DNA of 64,000 bases from Aquabacterium sp. NJ1 (GTDB lineage: Bacteria; Pseudomonadota; Gammaproteobacteria; Burkholderiales; Burkholderiaceae_C): NCBI RefSeq assembly GCF_000768065.1, contig NZ_JRKM01000001.1:1364001-1428000 (forward strand), given 5' to 3'. Under the pieces are notes generated by a model. That model worked only from the letters and a program-made list of their open reading frames with translations, ran no database searches and was not told the DNA's origin. Both the position numbers and the translations under genes were made by a program. This document shows positions 19,394-28,616 of the stretch, in pieces. Every line of letters begins with the position of its first letter. Position 1 is the stretch's first letter.

Positions 19394-20422
19394 ATGGCCA
19401 TCCTGCTCGCCCCCATGGAGGGTTTGCTGGACTTCGCGTTGCGCGATGTCCTGACCCGCGTGGGCGGCATCGATCGTTGCGTGTCCGAGTTCATCCGCGT
19501 GACGGACACGCTCTTGCCTGCGCGCGCCTTCATGCGCGTGGTGCCCGAGCTGCGCCATGGCAGCCGCACACCAGCGGGCGTGCCCGTGCGTGCGCAGCTC
19601 CTGGGCTCGGACCCGGTCTGCCTGGCCGAGAATGCCGCCAGCCTGGCCGAGCTGGGCCCGGCCGGCATCGACCTGAACTTCGGCTGCCCTGCCAAGGTTG
19701 TCAACCGCCATGGGGGTGGCGCGGCGCTGTTGCAAGAGCCCGAACTGGTGCACCGCATCGTGCAGGCCGTGCGCCGCGCCGTGCCCGCCAGCATGCCGGT
19801 GTCCGCCAAGATGCGCCTGGGCTTCAACGATGACACCCAGGCCGAGGATTGCGCCCGTGCGATCGCCGATGCCGGCGCGGACGAACTCGTGGTGCATGCG
19901 CGCACGAAAGCCCACGGCTACAGGCCCCCTGCCTACTGGGACCGCATCGCTGATGTGCGTGCGGCCGTGTCCATCCCCATCGTGGCCAATGGCGAGATCT
20001 GGTCGGTGGAAGACGCCCGGCGTTGCCGCGAAGCATCGGGCTGCGATGACTTGATGCTGGGCCGCGGCATCGTGGCCGACCCGGGGCTGGCGCTGGCCAT
20101 CCTGGCAGACCAGGGCCGCCCCATTGAAGGCATGCGCGAACCAGGCTGGGCCGAGCTGCAGCCCCTGCTGGCTGTGTTCTGGCAACGGATACTGGCCGAG
20201 ATCGAGCCCCGCGCACGCGCCGGCCGCATGAAGCAGTGGCTCAACTACCTGCGCCGCCGCCACCCTGAGGCCGAACAGGCCTTCGCGCAGATCCGCACCC
20301 TGACGGATTCACGCGAGGTGGACGCCATCGTGCGCAGCTGGACCACGGCTTGTCAGTCCACCGAGACCATGTCCGACGACTGCCCCAGCACCCAGGCCAC
20401 GGCCACGCCGCCCGCCAGATAA
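19394..20422 (+). CDS. dusC: tRNA-dihydrouridine synthase, DusC type
   Basis: 342 residues. The N-terminus [20 protein letters not shown] and the segment [20 protein letters not shown] match DusC; Cys98 is the catalytic acid/base Cys. KMRLGF and [13 protein letters not shown] are FMN/substrate regions, and ANGEIW with CDDLMLGRG are the phosphate-binding loops. DusC reduces U16 of tRNA. The C-terminal tail (about 25 residues after IVRSW) runs past the usual end, and its last 70 bases overlap the end of the convergent MipA gene. I chose ATG 19394 because it fits the family start; the frame opens 66 bases earlier. Confidence 0.92.
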   Translation: MAILLAPMEGLLDFALRDVLTRVGGIDRCVSEFIRVTDTLLPARAFMRVVPELRHGSRTPAGVPVRAQLLGSDPVCLAENAASLAELGPAGIDLNFGCPAKVVNRHGGGAALLQEPELVHRIVQAVRRAVPASMPVSAKMRLGFNDDTQAEDCARAIADAGADELVVHARTKAHGYRPPAYWDRIADVRAAVSIPIVANGEIWSVEDARRCREASGCDDLMLGRGIVADPGLALAILADQGRPIEGMREPGWAELQPLLAVFWQRILAEIEPRARAGRMKQWLNYLRRRHPEAEQAFAQIRTLTDSREVDAIVRSWTTACQSTETMSDDCPSTQATATPPAR

Positions 20423-21240
20423 CTGCGCGTCTTGACCAGCGGGCTGTCACGGAACACGGCGCCATTGAGGTTGTCGTAGCGCATGAACGCGCCCACCCAG
20501 GTGCGGTCAAAGCGCTTGCTCAGGCCGGCGATGAATTGCGCGCCCGAATAGCCCGCGGTGGCCCGATAAGCCGGGCGATCGGCGGTGGCGTACTGCGGGG
20601 CCACATCGTAGAAATAGGCATGGCGCTGGCGCGTGGCATAGATGGGCCCACCCAGCATGGTCAGGTTCCAGCCCTGGAAGCCCAGCACGCTGCGGATGTC
20701 GAGGTTCAAGTTGGGGCTGACCTGCCAGCCATCGGTGCCCACGCCGTTGCCGAGGGTGACACCGTAGGTTACCGGCACGCGCATCTTCAGGCGCACCTGG
20801 TCACCAGCGGATCGGTAGAAATGCACCTCCAGCGCCGGCCCGACTTCGATGGCCCCCGACAGGCTGGGCATGCCACGCCGCGCCGTGTTCTTCGTGCTGG
20901 ACACGGGGATGCTGCCATTGAGCCCCAGGTCCACGTGGGCCTTGTCGCCGAAGTCGATCAATTCGGCGCGGGCGCCCTCGCGATCGGCCTTGAGCACATC
21001 CCCGCGGTACACCACATAGGGAATGGGAAAGGCGTAGACGTGTGATTCGTCCGAGCCGCGGTAATCGGGCAGGCTCAGGCCGGTGGCGCCCAGGCCCAGC
21101 TCCCATTTGGGTTTCTCTTCGGCGTGGGCGGTGGCGGTCAACAGCGCAGCAGACGACACGGCCAACAGCGCCGTCGCCAGGGCGTTCAAGGGTGTGCTCA
21201 ACCACATGGCTGAACGCGTAGGCACAAGGCGCTGGAACAT
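20353..21240 (-). CDS. MipA/OmpV family outer membrane protein
   Basis: 295 residues from the ATG at 21240, preceded by AGGAG. A signal peptide ends near ATAHAEEK. The mature start [22 protein letters not shown] and [18 protein letters not shown] are typical MipA/OmpV segments. Alternating amphipathic strands run to the end, consistent with a 12- or 14-strand barrel. Family members scaffold peptidoglycan enzymes (MipA) or act as outer-membrane porin-like proteins; which applies is unknown. The 3' end overlaps dusC by 70 bases on the opposite strand, and the 5' end is divergent from the GTPase gene. Confidence 0.88.
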   Translation of the reverse strand: MFQRLVPTRSAMWLSTPLNALATALLAVSSAALLTATAHAEEKPKWELGLGATGLSLPDYRGSDESHVYAFPIPYVVYRGDVLKADREGARAELIDFGDKAHVDLGLNGSIPVSSTKNTARRGMPSLSGAIEVGPALEVHFYRSAGDQVRLKMRVPVTYGVTLGNGVGTDGWQVSPNLNLDIRSVLGFQGWNLTMLGGPIYATRQRHAYFYDVAPQYATADRPAYRATAGYSGAQFIAGLSKRFDRTWVGAFMRYDNLNGAVFRDSPLVKTRSYLAGGVAVAWVLGQSSDMVSVD

Positions 21241-21453
21241 CAAACGGGACTCCTGATCGGTACGGTTGTGGTTGCTGCTGATTCTCACATCACGGCATGC
21301 CCGCGCCGGCGCGGATTCACCCTCAGGGGCCACCACGACTTCAGACGCCACGCCAGACACCACACCTGGCGCCTTTCCAACCCCTTTTCCAAGGACAATT
21401 GGCGCTGGCACCGCCGTGCCCCCATTTCGCACCAGAAAGAAGAGAACAAGCCG

Positions 21454-22422
21454 ATGGCCATCCAATGGTTCCCCGGTCACATGAACGTGACCAAGAAAGC
21501 CATCATCGAACGCATGAAGGAGATCGACGTCGTCATCGAGATGCTCGATGCGCGGCTGCCTGGCTCCAGCGCCAACCCCATGCTGGCCGAGCTGACGGGC
21601 ACGCGCAAGAAGCTCAAGGTCCTCAACAAGCAGGACGTGGCCGACCCCGAACGCACCACCGAATGGCTGGCCTGGTACAACGCGCAGGAAGGCACGCAGG
21701 CCATCGCGCTGGACGCCGGCGACACCGCCCCGGCCCAGCGCCTGATCAAGGCCTGCCGCGAACTCGCGCCCAACCGCCACGGCATGGACAAACCCTTGCG
21801 CGTGCTCATCTGCGGCATCCCCAATGTGGGCAAGTCCACCTTGATGAACACCCTGGTGGGCAAGAAGGCCGCCAAGACAGGTGACGAAGCCGGCATCACC
21901 AAGATCGAGCAACGCATCAACCTGGCCAGTGACTTCTACCTGTTCGACACGCCCGGCATGCTGTGGCCCAAGATCACGATCGAAAAAGGCGGCTACCACC
22001 TGGCGGCCAGCGGCGCCGTGGGCCGCAATGCTTATGACGAAGAAGAAGTGGCGCTGGAGTTGCTGACCAGCCTCAAGGGGCCCTACCCCCACCTGCTGGC
22101 GGCGCGCTACAAGCTGGACAAGGTCAACGAGATCCCCTCGCTGCACGACGAGGTGCTGCTGGCCGAGATCGGCCGCAAGCGCGGTGCCGTGATGACCGGC
22201 GGGCGCGTCAACCTGCAGAAGGCCGCCGAGATCGTGCTCAACGACTTCCGCAGCGCCATCCTGGGCCGCATCACGCTGGAAACGCCTGCCGAGTTCGAAC
22301 AGTGGGCCGCGGTGGCCGCAGAGGCCGAAGCCGAGCGCCAGCGCAAGAAGGCCGAACGCAGCAAGAAAAAGGGCAGCGGGCGCCGCGCCGATGACGATGC
22401 CGCTGACGAACAGGCCGACTGA
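21454..22422 (+). CDS. Circularly permuted ribosome-biogenesis GTPase, YlqF/RbgA family
   Basis: 322 residues. The G motifs appear in the permuted order typical of the family: G4 NKQD at residues 58-61, then G1 GIPNVGKST with Lys127, then G3 DTPGML. The N-terminus MAIQWFPGHMNVTKK is diagnostic for YlqF. The C-terminal helical domain ends in a basic KKAERSKKKGSGRR tail that likely contacts rRNA. RbgA promotes late assembly of the large subunit in Firmicutes. The gene is followed after 42 bases by a helicase gene on the same strand. Confidence 0.92.
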   Translation: MAIQWFPGHMNVTKKAIIERMKEIDVVIEMLDARLPGSSANPMLAELTGTRKKLKVLNKQDVADPERTTEWLAWYNAQEGTQAIALDAGDTAPAQRLIKACRELAPNRHGMDKPLRVLICGIPNVGKSTLMNTLVGKKAAKTGDEAGITKIEQRINLASDFYLFDTPGMLWPKITIEKGGYHLAASGAVGRNAYDEEEVALELLTSLKGPYPHLLAARYKLDKVNEIPSLHDEVLLAEIGRKRGAVMTGGRVNLQKAAEIVLNDFRSAILGRITLETPAEFEQWAAVAAEAEAERQRKKAERSKKKGSGRRADDDAADEQAD

Positions 22423-22464
22423 GCCGCTTCGCCAAGCCTTCAGCGCCCCACACCGCCAACACCC

Positions 22465-24426
22465 ATGAGCGACGACCAACGTTTCACCCCCAAGGGCATC
22501 GTGCCCACGCCCGAGCAACTGGCCATCCAGCTGGGGCGGCACAAGCGCGTGATCGTTGAAGCCAATGCCGGCGCGGCCAAGACCACCACCCTGGCCCTGC
22601 GCCTGGCGCAAGCGCTGGCCCGTGGCGCCGACCCCGACCGCATCCTGGCCTTGACCTACACGGACGCCGCCGTGCTGGCCATGAAGAAGGCGCTGGAACG
22701 CATCGGCGTGGCCGCGGCGGTGCGCAACCGCCTCAAGATCCGCACGTTTGACGACTTCTGCCGCGCCCGCCTGCAGCACATCGAAGGCGGCAACGTGCAC
22801 CACCACGACAAGCCCGAGCAGCTCAAGCCTTATGTGCTGCAAGCCATCGAGCGCGTCATGCTCAACCCCGACGAACGCCATTCGGACGAGTTCGCCGTGG
22901 AGGGCAATGGCGAGGTGATGGTCGAGAGCCTGCTCAACGCCTTTGCCCGCCTCAAAGGCACGCTGCAGTGGGCCATGGAGGCCGCCGACAAGGTGCTCAC
23001 CCCCGCCCTGGCCGATGAGCTGGGGCACGACTACCTCACGCTGCGCGTCTTCTGGGCGTATGAAGCCATCCGCCGCGGCGGCCACCCGGATCACCCGGCC
23101 TTCCGCGCGCCGCATGACGCCACCTACGACCTGGCCTGCATGCTGCTGGGTGAAGATGCCTTTGTCGACCTGACGCCACCGCTGGCCCTGGGCCTGCATC
23201 TGGTGCTGGTCGATGAGATGCACGACACCAACCGCGCGATGTTCACGGTGCTGCGCCACCTGCTGGCCCAGAACCCGCAAACCGCCTTCGTGGGTGTGGG
23301 CGACCGCGACCAGGTGATCCATGCCGTGGCGGGCGCCGACGCCAGCTTCATGGCCGACACCTTCGAGCGCGAGATCGGCCCGGCCGAGCGCCTGCCGCTC
23401 ACCGCCTCCTACCGCTTCGGCCCCACCCTCGCCGCGTCCGTCAGCCGGCTGTCCAACAAAGCGTACGAGTCCCTCAGCAGCATCCAGACCGATGTGAAGC
23501 TGATCACGCTGGAAGAGCCGAGGGAAGCCAACTGGCACATCATCGAGCTGATCCGCCAACGCACGGGGCTGGCGCCTCAGTCCACGTTGTCGGAGCTGGC
23601 CATCCTGCTGCGCCAGCCGCATCAGTCCGTGGCGCTGGAGAACCACCTGCTCGACAAGGGCGTGGACTACCGCACCAGCGGCTTCGACACCTACCTGATG
23701 CGCCCCGAGGTGCTGTTCGTGCGCGGCCTGATCGCCTGCGCGCAAGACAGCTTCGCCGGCATCGAGCAGATCGACACGCGCGTGCGCATCCTGCAGGCGA
23801 TGCTGATGTTCGCGGGCTCGTTTGTGGAGAGCGATCAGGACAGCCCGGAAGACCGCCTCAAGGCCCAGCTTGACGCCATCAAGGAAGTGGCCCACGCACC
23901 TGATCTGGTCGGCGTCTTCCTCAACAACCAGATCCTGCGCAATGCCAGCGCCCAGGTGCGCCACCGCATCGAAGCGGCGATTGGCATCGCCAGCGTCAAC
24001 ACCACCGAGGTGCTGCTCGATCGCTTCGTGCAGGCCTTGTCACCCCAGACCCTGGCCGCGCGCGTGATGGTGCAGGCCAGTGACATCGAACAGGTCAGCG
24101 CCAACATCCAGGGCCTGATCGCCTCGGCGGCCACCTTCGACAATGTGGCATCCTTCTTCCGCGCCATGAACGAGCGCGAGATCCGCCAGCAAGGCATGCG
24201 CGGCAAGGATTGCGTGGTGTTGTCGAGCATCGAGGCCGCCAAGGGCCTGGAGTTCGACCACGTGATCATGCCGGGCCTCAACAAGGGCGAATTCGCCATC
24301 GGCGGCAATACCGCGGACAATCGCAACCTGCTTTATGTGGGCATGACGCGTGCCCGCCAGCGCCTCACCATCCTGTGCGAGCGCCGGCGCCCCAGTCAGT
24401 ACCTCGTCGATGCCGGCCTGCTTTGA
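22465..24426 (+). CDS. UvrD/Rep-like superfamily 1 helicase with atypical Walker A
   Basis: 653 residues. Motif I reads EANAGAAKTTT: the glycine normally before Lys39 is alanine, whereas UvrD enzymes have AGSGKT. Motif Ia/Ib follow (LALTYTDAAV). Motif II is VLVDEMHDTN, replacing the common DEAQD. Motif III is VGDRDQVIHAVAGAD, motif IV/V includes SSIEAAKGLEFDHV, and motif VI is LLYVGMTRARQRL. The C-terminal UvrD extension is short. All later motifs are intact, so the protein may still bind and hydrolyse ATP. It lies between a GTPase gene and a NYN-domain gene, with gaps of 42 and 44 bases, so the three may be co-transcribed. Confidence 0.85.
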   Translation: MSDDQRFTPKGIVPTPEQLAIQLGRHKRVIVEANAGAAKTTTLALRLAQALARGADPDRILALTYTDAAVLAMKKALERIGVAAAVRNRLKIRTFDDFCRARLQHIEGGNVHHHDKPEQLKPYVLQAIERVMLNPDERHSDEFAVEGNGEVMVESLLNAFARLKGTLQWAMEAADKVLTPALADELGHDYLTLRVFWAYEAIRRGGHPDHPAFRAPHDATYDLACMLLGEDAFVDLTPPLALGLHLVLVDEMHDTNRAMFTVLRHLLAQNPQTAFVGVGDRDQVIHAVAGADASFMADTFEREIGPAERLPLTASYRFGPTLAASVSRLSNKAYESLSSIQTDVKLITLEEPREANWHIIELIRQRTGLAPQSTLSELAILLRQPHQSVALENHLLDKGVDYRTSGFDTYLMRPEVLFVRGLIACAQDSFAGIEQIDTRVRILQAMLMFAGSFVESDQDSPEDRLKAQLDAIKEVAHAPDLVGVFLNNQILRNASAQVRHRIEAAIGIASVNTTEVLLDRFVQALSPQTLAARVMVQASDIEQVSANIQGLIASAATFDNVASFFRAMNEREIRQQGMRGKDCVVLSSIEAAKGLEFDHVIMPGLNKGEFAIGGNTADNRNLLYVGMTRARQRLTILCERRRPSQYLVDAGLL

Positions 24427-24470
24427 CGCCGCATCACCCGAGCCACCCAACACAAGAAAGACAAGACAAC

Positions 24471-25790
24471 ATGGCCCTCCCACAAGACAACATCAGCATG
24501 GCGCTGTTCTGCGACTTCGAGAACGTCGCACTCGGCGTGCGCGACGCCAACTACGACAAGTTCGACATCAAGCGCGTGCTGGAGCGCCTGCTGCTCAAGG
24601 GCAGCATCGTCGTCAAGAAAGCCTATTGCGACTGGGAACGCTACAAGGGCTTCAAGGCCGCGATGCACGAGGCCAACTTCGAGCTGATCGAGATCCCGCA
24701 TGTGCGCCAGTCCGGCAAGAACTCGGCCGACATCCGCCTGGTGGTTGATGCGCTGGACCTTTGCTACACCAAGTCGCACGTCAACACCTTCGTCATCATC
24801 TCGGGTGACTCGGACTTCTCGCCGCTGGTGTCCAAGCTGCGCGAGAACGCCAAGTACGTGATCGGTGTGGGCGTGAAGAACTCCACCTCCGACCTGCTGA
24901 TCGCCAACTGCGACGAGTTCATCTTCTACGACGACCTGGTGCGCGAAAGCCAGCGCCAGGCTGCGCGACAAGGCAACCGCGACCAGCAGCCACGCCGCTC
25001 GCCCGAGGAAGACCGCCGCCGCCGCGAAGAGATGGACAAGCGCCGCACCAAGGCCATCGAGATGGCCGCGGAGACCTACGAAGCCCTGGTCACCGACCGC
25101 GACGAAGGCGGCCGCGTGTGGGCCTCGGTGCTCAAGGAAGCCATCAAGCGCCGCAACCCCGGCTTCAACGAGAACTACTACGGCTTCCGCACCTTCGGCA
25201 ACCTGCTGGAAGAAGCGCAGCAGCGCGGCTTGCTGGAGTTTGGCCGTGACGAGAAGTCCGGCGCCTATGTGTCGCGAGGCAGCGGCCAGGCCACGCAGCG
25301 CGTCGAGCCTGTGACGGCGCCGGTGGTGGAAGAGGTGCTGGTGGCCGAGGTCATCGTGGAAGATGGCTCGGTGCCGGCTCACCATGTGGCGCCAACGGGT
25401 GAGGTGGAAGACGCCGTGGAGGTGCAACACCCCGCATCGGACGAGGCCACCAGCACGCGAGGCGAAAGGGGCCGAGGCCGCCAGCGCGACCGTCAGCCCG
25501 CAGCCAAGAAGAGCGGCCAACGTGGGCGTGGCGGCAGGCAGCGTGGTGAGGCTGAGGCACCGGCCAACACAGAAGCCGCCAGCACCACCGAAGCGGCACC
25601 CGTGGCCTCCAGCAAACAGCCCAAGGCCCCCAAGGAAGCGGCCGAGCCCGCGGCTCAAGCAGCCGCCACACCGGCACCGGCGCCAGCCCAGGCTGACGAT
25701 GCGGCCACCACGGGCAAGCCTGCTGCCAAGAAGGCGGCAGCCCGCCCTCGCCGCCCGCGCAAGCCCGCTGCCAAGAAGAGCGCCGAATAA
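24471..25790 (+). CDS. NYN/PIN-like nuclease domain with OST-HTH/LOTUS domain
   Basis: 439 residues. Residues 8-155 form a NYN (LabA-like PIN) domain with the acidic residues expected of a metal-dependent RNase: Asp15 in FCDFEN, the Asp pair in SADIRLVVDALDL, and SGDSDFSPLV. Residues 200-275 (AIEMAAETYEALVTDRDEGG to LLEFGRDEKSGAYVS) match an OST-HTH/LOTUS RNA-binding domain. The tail of about 160 residues is Ala/Lys/Arg-rich with KPAAKK repeats, like histone-H1-type nucleic-acid-binding tails. NYN-LOTUS proteins are thought to act in RNA metabolism. The gene follows the helicase gene closely. Confidence 0.87.
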   Translation: MALPQDNISMALFCDFENVALGVRDANYDKFDIKRVLERLLLKGSIVVKKAYCDWERYKGFKAAMHEANFELIEIPHVRQSGKNSADIRLVVDALDLCYTKSHVNTFVIISGDSDFSPLVSKLRENAKYVIGVGVKNSTSDLLIANCDEFIFYDDLVRESQRQAARQGNRDQQPRRSPEEDRRRREEMDKRRTKAIEMAAETYEALVTDRDEGGRVWASVLKEAIKRRNPGFNENYYGFRTFGNLLEEAQQRGLLEFGRDEKSGAYVSRGSGQATQRVEPVTAPVVEEVLVAEVIVEDGSVPAHHVAPTGEVEDAVEVQHPASDEATSTRGERGRGRQRDRQPAAKKSGQRGRGGRQRGEAEAPANTEAASTTEAAPVASSKQPKAPKEAAEPAAQAAATPAPAPAQADDAATTGKPAAKKAAARPRRPRKPAAKKSAE

Positions 25791-25868
25791 GCGCCCAGTA
25801 GGTCCCCATCCCCCTGTCCCAGGGCCTCCCCGTGGAAGCCCTGATGTTGCGGCGTGGTCCATTCACGC

Positions 25869-25893
25869 ATATTGTTATGCAATATAACAATAT
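25869..25893. promoter_or_regulatory. Perfect 10-bp inverted repeat upstream of a lipase gene
   Basis: ATATTGTTAT and ATAACAATAT flank GCAAT. The arms match perfectly and the site is strikingly AT-rich in GC-rich surroundings. It ends 61 bases before the lipase ATG, where a repressor or activator would act. It could also form an mRNA hairpin. Confidence 0.55.
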
Positions 25894-25954
25894 TGCCGCC
25901 GCGCCCATTCGGGTGCGCCGGACTCGCACCATTCAACTTGAAAGGACCGGGACC

Positions 25955-26893
25955 ATGACAAGCTTTTCCACCACCACCCTGCTCAAGCGGCTCATCCTGG
26001 GCGTCGCGCTGATCGGCTCGGCTGCACTGAGCAGCGGCTGCTACGCAGGCACCACCTCCACCACGGCCAAGACCCGCTACCCCATCGTGCTGGTGCACGG
26101 CATGGCGGGCTTCGATTCGATCCTGGGCATCGACTACTTCTACCAGGTGCCTGCAGAGCTGCGCCGCAATGGCGCCACCGTCTATGTGGCCTCGGTGTCC
26201 TCGTTCAATGACAACGACGTGCGCGGTGAACAGCTGCTCAAGCAGATGAAGGAATGGGCCGCCGCCTCGGGCTACACGCGCTTCAACCTGATGGCCCACA
26301 GCCAGGGTGGCCCCACTGCCCGCTATGTACACGGAGTGGCGCCCGAGATGGTGGCCAGCATCACCTCGATCGGCTCGCCGCATGACCTGAGCGCCATGCA
26401 AGGCAGCAACGCCCTGGGTGACCTGTTGACCAACTACAGCAAGGTCGTGGCGGCCTTTGGCAGCGTGATCGGCTGGGCGTCGGGCAACTCGAAGCTGCCG
26501 CAAGACCCCGTGGCCCTGCAGGCCTGGGCCGCCAACACCGCCGCCTTCAATGCCCGCTTCCCGGCCGGCAAACCCACGACCTATTGCGGTGAAGGCGCAG
26601 AGAAAGTCGGCAACACCTTGTTCTATTCGATCGCCGGCAACCAGCCCAAGACCAATGGCTGGGACATCTCGGATGCGGTGTTGGCGAAGGCCGCCGCCAG
26701 CACACCCGGCGTGGCCACCGATGGCCTGGTGCCGGTTTGCGCGGCGCACTGGGGCAAGGTCTTGCGCGACGACTACCCCTGGAACCACCTGGACGAAATC
26801 AACCAGGTATTGGGCCTGATCGGCAAGGAGGCACCAGACCCCGTGGCCTTCTATGTGCAACAGGCCGCGCGCTTGAAGCTCAAGGGCCTGTGA
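25955..26893 (+). CDS. Secreted triacylglycerol lipase, family I type, no adjacent foldase
   Basis: 312 residues. The hydrophobic N-terminus is followed by LSSGC (Cys29), an imperfect lipobox, so either lipidation or signal-peptidase I cleavage is possible. PIVLVHGMAGFDSILGIDYF is the oxyanion region of Burkholderia-type lipases. The triad is Ser116 (AHSQGG, with Ala in place of the usual Gly), Asp256 (TDGLVPVC) and His278 (WNHLDEIN). It resembles the lipase at 32878-33813. AAAGGA precedes the ATG, and an AT-rich palindrome lies upstream. An AraC gene ends convergently 22 bases downstream. Confidence 0.88.
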   Translation: MTSFSTTTLLKRLILGVALIGSAALSSGCYAGTTSTTAKTRYPIVLVHGMAGFDSILGIDYFYQVPAELRRNGATVYVASVSSFNDNDVRGEQLLKQMKEWAAASGYTRFNLMAHSQGGPTARYVHGVAPEMVASITSIGSPHDLSAMQGSNALGDLLTNYSKVVAAFGSVIGWASGNSKLPQDPVALQAWAANTAAFNARFPAGKPTTYCGEGAEKVGNTLFYSIAGNQPKTNGWDISDAVLAKAAASTPGVATDGLVPVCAAHWGKVLRDDYPWNHLDEINQVLGLIGKEAPDPVAFYVQQAARLKLKGL

Positions 26894-26914
26894 GGTCGGC
26901 ACTCGGGGCCCAGC

Positions 26915-27790
26915 TCAGGCCGGATCGAACTGCTTGCGCCAGGCCCGGGGCGAGGTGCCCACGCGCTGTGTGAACACGCGCGACAAGGCCGAGGCATTGG
27001 CGTAGCCCAGCTCGTCGGCCACCTGTTTGAGCGAGCGGCCTGACCGCAACTGGGCTTGCGCCAGGCTCAGGCGCCACTGGATCAGGTAGTCAGCCGGTGT
27101 CTCGCCCACCGCCTGCTTGAACAGGGCGGCAAAGGCACTGCGCGACATGCCGGCGCACGCGGCCATGCTCGGCAGGCTCCAGAGCTCGCCCGGCCGTTCC
27201 TGCATGGCCACCAGCACCCTGGCCAGGCGCGGGTCCGACAGGCCGTTGAGCAAACCGGCCTGCACCCCACCCTCTTCAGGATGGCTCAACAGCCAGCGCA
27301 GCACCTGCAGCAGCAAGACCTCGAACAGGCGATCGGCCACCAGGCGCTGGCCACAACGCACATGCTCGGCCTCGCCAAAAAGCAGCGACAGGGTCTGCGA
27401 CACATCGTCGACACGAGACAGCGGCAACACGATCAGCGACGGGAGCGAGCGCACCAGCGGGTGCATGTCACCGCCATCAAAGGCCAGGGTGGCGCAGGTG
27501 AAGTCGGCGCCTTCGGTGGGCGCGTTGTGGAAGTCATGCGCCAGGGGCCTCGGGTAGAACAACAGGCTGGGCTCGGTCACCGCCAGCTTGCGGGCCACGC
27601 CGCCTCGGGCCTTGTGCGTCACCGTCATGGTGCCGCGCCGCATCACGTGCAGAAAGCCGAGGCCGGGCTGTGCGGCAAAGTGCGTCACACCACACAGCGG
27701 CCCGTTGTGGAACATGTGGGCCCGCACGCTGAAGCGCTCCAGCAGGGAGGACAGTCGGTCCAGCTCATTGCTCGCGCTTGCTTCACTCAT
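26915..27790 (-). CDS. AraC family transcriptional regulator (cupin_6 type)
   Basis: 291 residues. The N-terminal cupin-like sensor domain (residues 20-180) includes AAQPGLGFLHVMRRGTMTV and LLFYPRPLAHDF. The C-terminal double helix-turn-helix covers residues 195-288, with MAACAGMSRSAFAALFKQAV and KQVADELGYANASALSRVF. It diverges from the AhpD-like gene at 27965, which it probably regulates together with itself, as is common for such pairs. A small inverted repeat (27838-27856) lies in the shared promoter region. The inducer is unknown. Confidence 0.9.
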   Translation of the reverse strand: MSEASASNELDRLSSLLERFSVRAHMFHNGPLCGVTHFAAQPGLGFLHVMRRGTMTVTHKARGGVARKLAVTEPSLLFYPRPLAHDFHNAPTEGADFTCATLAFDGGDMHPLVRSLPSLIVLPLSRVDDVSQTLSLLFGEAEHVRCGQRLVADRLFEVLLLQVLRWLLSHPEEGGVQAGLLNGLSDPRLARVLVAMQERPGELWSLPSMAACAGMSRSAFAALFKQAVGETPADYLIQWRLSLAQAQLRSGRSLKQVADELGYANASALSRVFTQRVGTSPRAWRKQFDPA

Positions 27791-27837
27791 GGACGTTCAT
27801 TTCTGGATGCCCTCACCTGGACGATATGGTTGATTTC

Positions 27838-27856
27838 ATGGATTAAATGCATCCAT
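27838..27856. promoter_or_regulatory. Inverted repeat between divergent AraC and AhpD-like genes
   Basis: ATGGAT and ATCCAT are perfect 6-bp arms separated by seven bases. It lies centrally in the 174-base divergent promoter region. A possible regulator site, weak on its own. Confidence 0.25.
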
Positions 27857-27964
27857 CAGTGCAACCACAAACCAGAAACTGGCCTTGTGCACAGCGATGT
27901 GCCTTTCGCCCACCACCGACGCATCACCGCATCAACGGGCCTTCAACCAAGGAAAGACCAGACC

Positions 27965-28519
27965 ATGAACCACCCAGCTCGACTCCCGCTTCTGACGGCT
28001 GAACAAGCACCCGCCGCCAGCCAGCCCCTGCTGCAACAGATCCAGCAGGCTTTCGGTGCCACCCCCAATATGTTCAAGGCCGTGGCCAACTCGCCCGCCG
28101 CCTTGCAGGCCATGTGGGGCTTCTTCGGCGCGCTGGGCAAAGGCTCGATCGACACCCAACTGGGCGAGCAGATCGCCGTGGCCGTGGCCGACCGCAATGC
28201 CTGCGAATATTGCCTGGCCGCGCACACCGCGCTGGGCCGCAAGGCCGGTGTGTCTGCTGAAGCCATGCGCGCCGCGCAGCAGGGCGAATCGGGCAACCCA
28301 CGCACCGCTGCGGCCTTGCGCTTCGCCATCAAGCTCGTACACGATCGCGGCCAGGTCACGACTCAAGACGTGCAGGCACTGCATGATGCAGGCTTTCACG
28401 ACGAGCACATCGCCGAGATCCTGGCGCATGTGGCGCTCAACCTGTTCACCAACTACGTGAACGTGGCATTGGCGGTGCCGGTGGACTTCCCGGCTGTGCC
28501 ATTGAGTCGCCAGGCTTGA
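27965..28519 (+). CDS. AhpD-like/carboxymuconolactone decarboxylase family protein
   Basis: 184 residues from ATG 27965, preceded by AAGGAAAG; the frame is open much further upstream without support. The redox motif is ACEYCLAAH (C-x2-C plus His), the AhpD active site used in peroxide reduction with a thiol partner. The surrounding helices (AALQAMWGFFGALGKGSID, IAVAVADRN) fit the peroxidase-related subfamily. It is divergent from an AraC regulator, which probably controls it. Confidence 0.88.
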   Translation: MNHPARLPLLTAEQAPAASQPLLQQIQQAFGATPNMFKAVANSPAALQAMWGFFGALGKGSIDTQLGEQIAVAVADRNACEYCLAAHTALGRKAGVSAEAMRAAQQGESGNPRTAAALRFAIKLVHDRGQVTTQDVQALHDAGFHDEHIAEILAHVALNLFTNYVNVALAVPVDFPAVPLSRQA

Positions 28520-28616
28520 GCCGCAAGGTTTGAGCCGCAAGGCCTGATCGGCACCCTTCCCCCTTTGCCAAACAGGCATCATGGAGGGCCAACAAACAAA
28601 GGGGGAGCACGCTCAA

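Noticed and set aside
20353..23964. A very long open frame (about 1,200 codons) on the minus strand
   Set aside because: Only its last 295 codons are a real gene (MipA/OmpV). The rest is antisense to the GTPase and helicase genes, has a His/Gly/Val-rich composition typical of the reverse frame of GC-rich genes, and shows no domain.
25400..25790. Repeat-like KPAAKK coding stretch as a separate repeat array
   Set aside because: It is the low-complexity basic tail of the NYN-LOTUS protein in frame with the rest of the gene.
27056..27964. Upstream extension of the AhpD-like open frame
   Set aside because: It is antisense to the AraC gene, and the true start at 27965 has a good ribosome-binding site.
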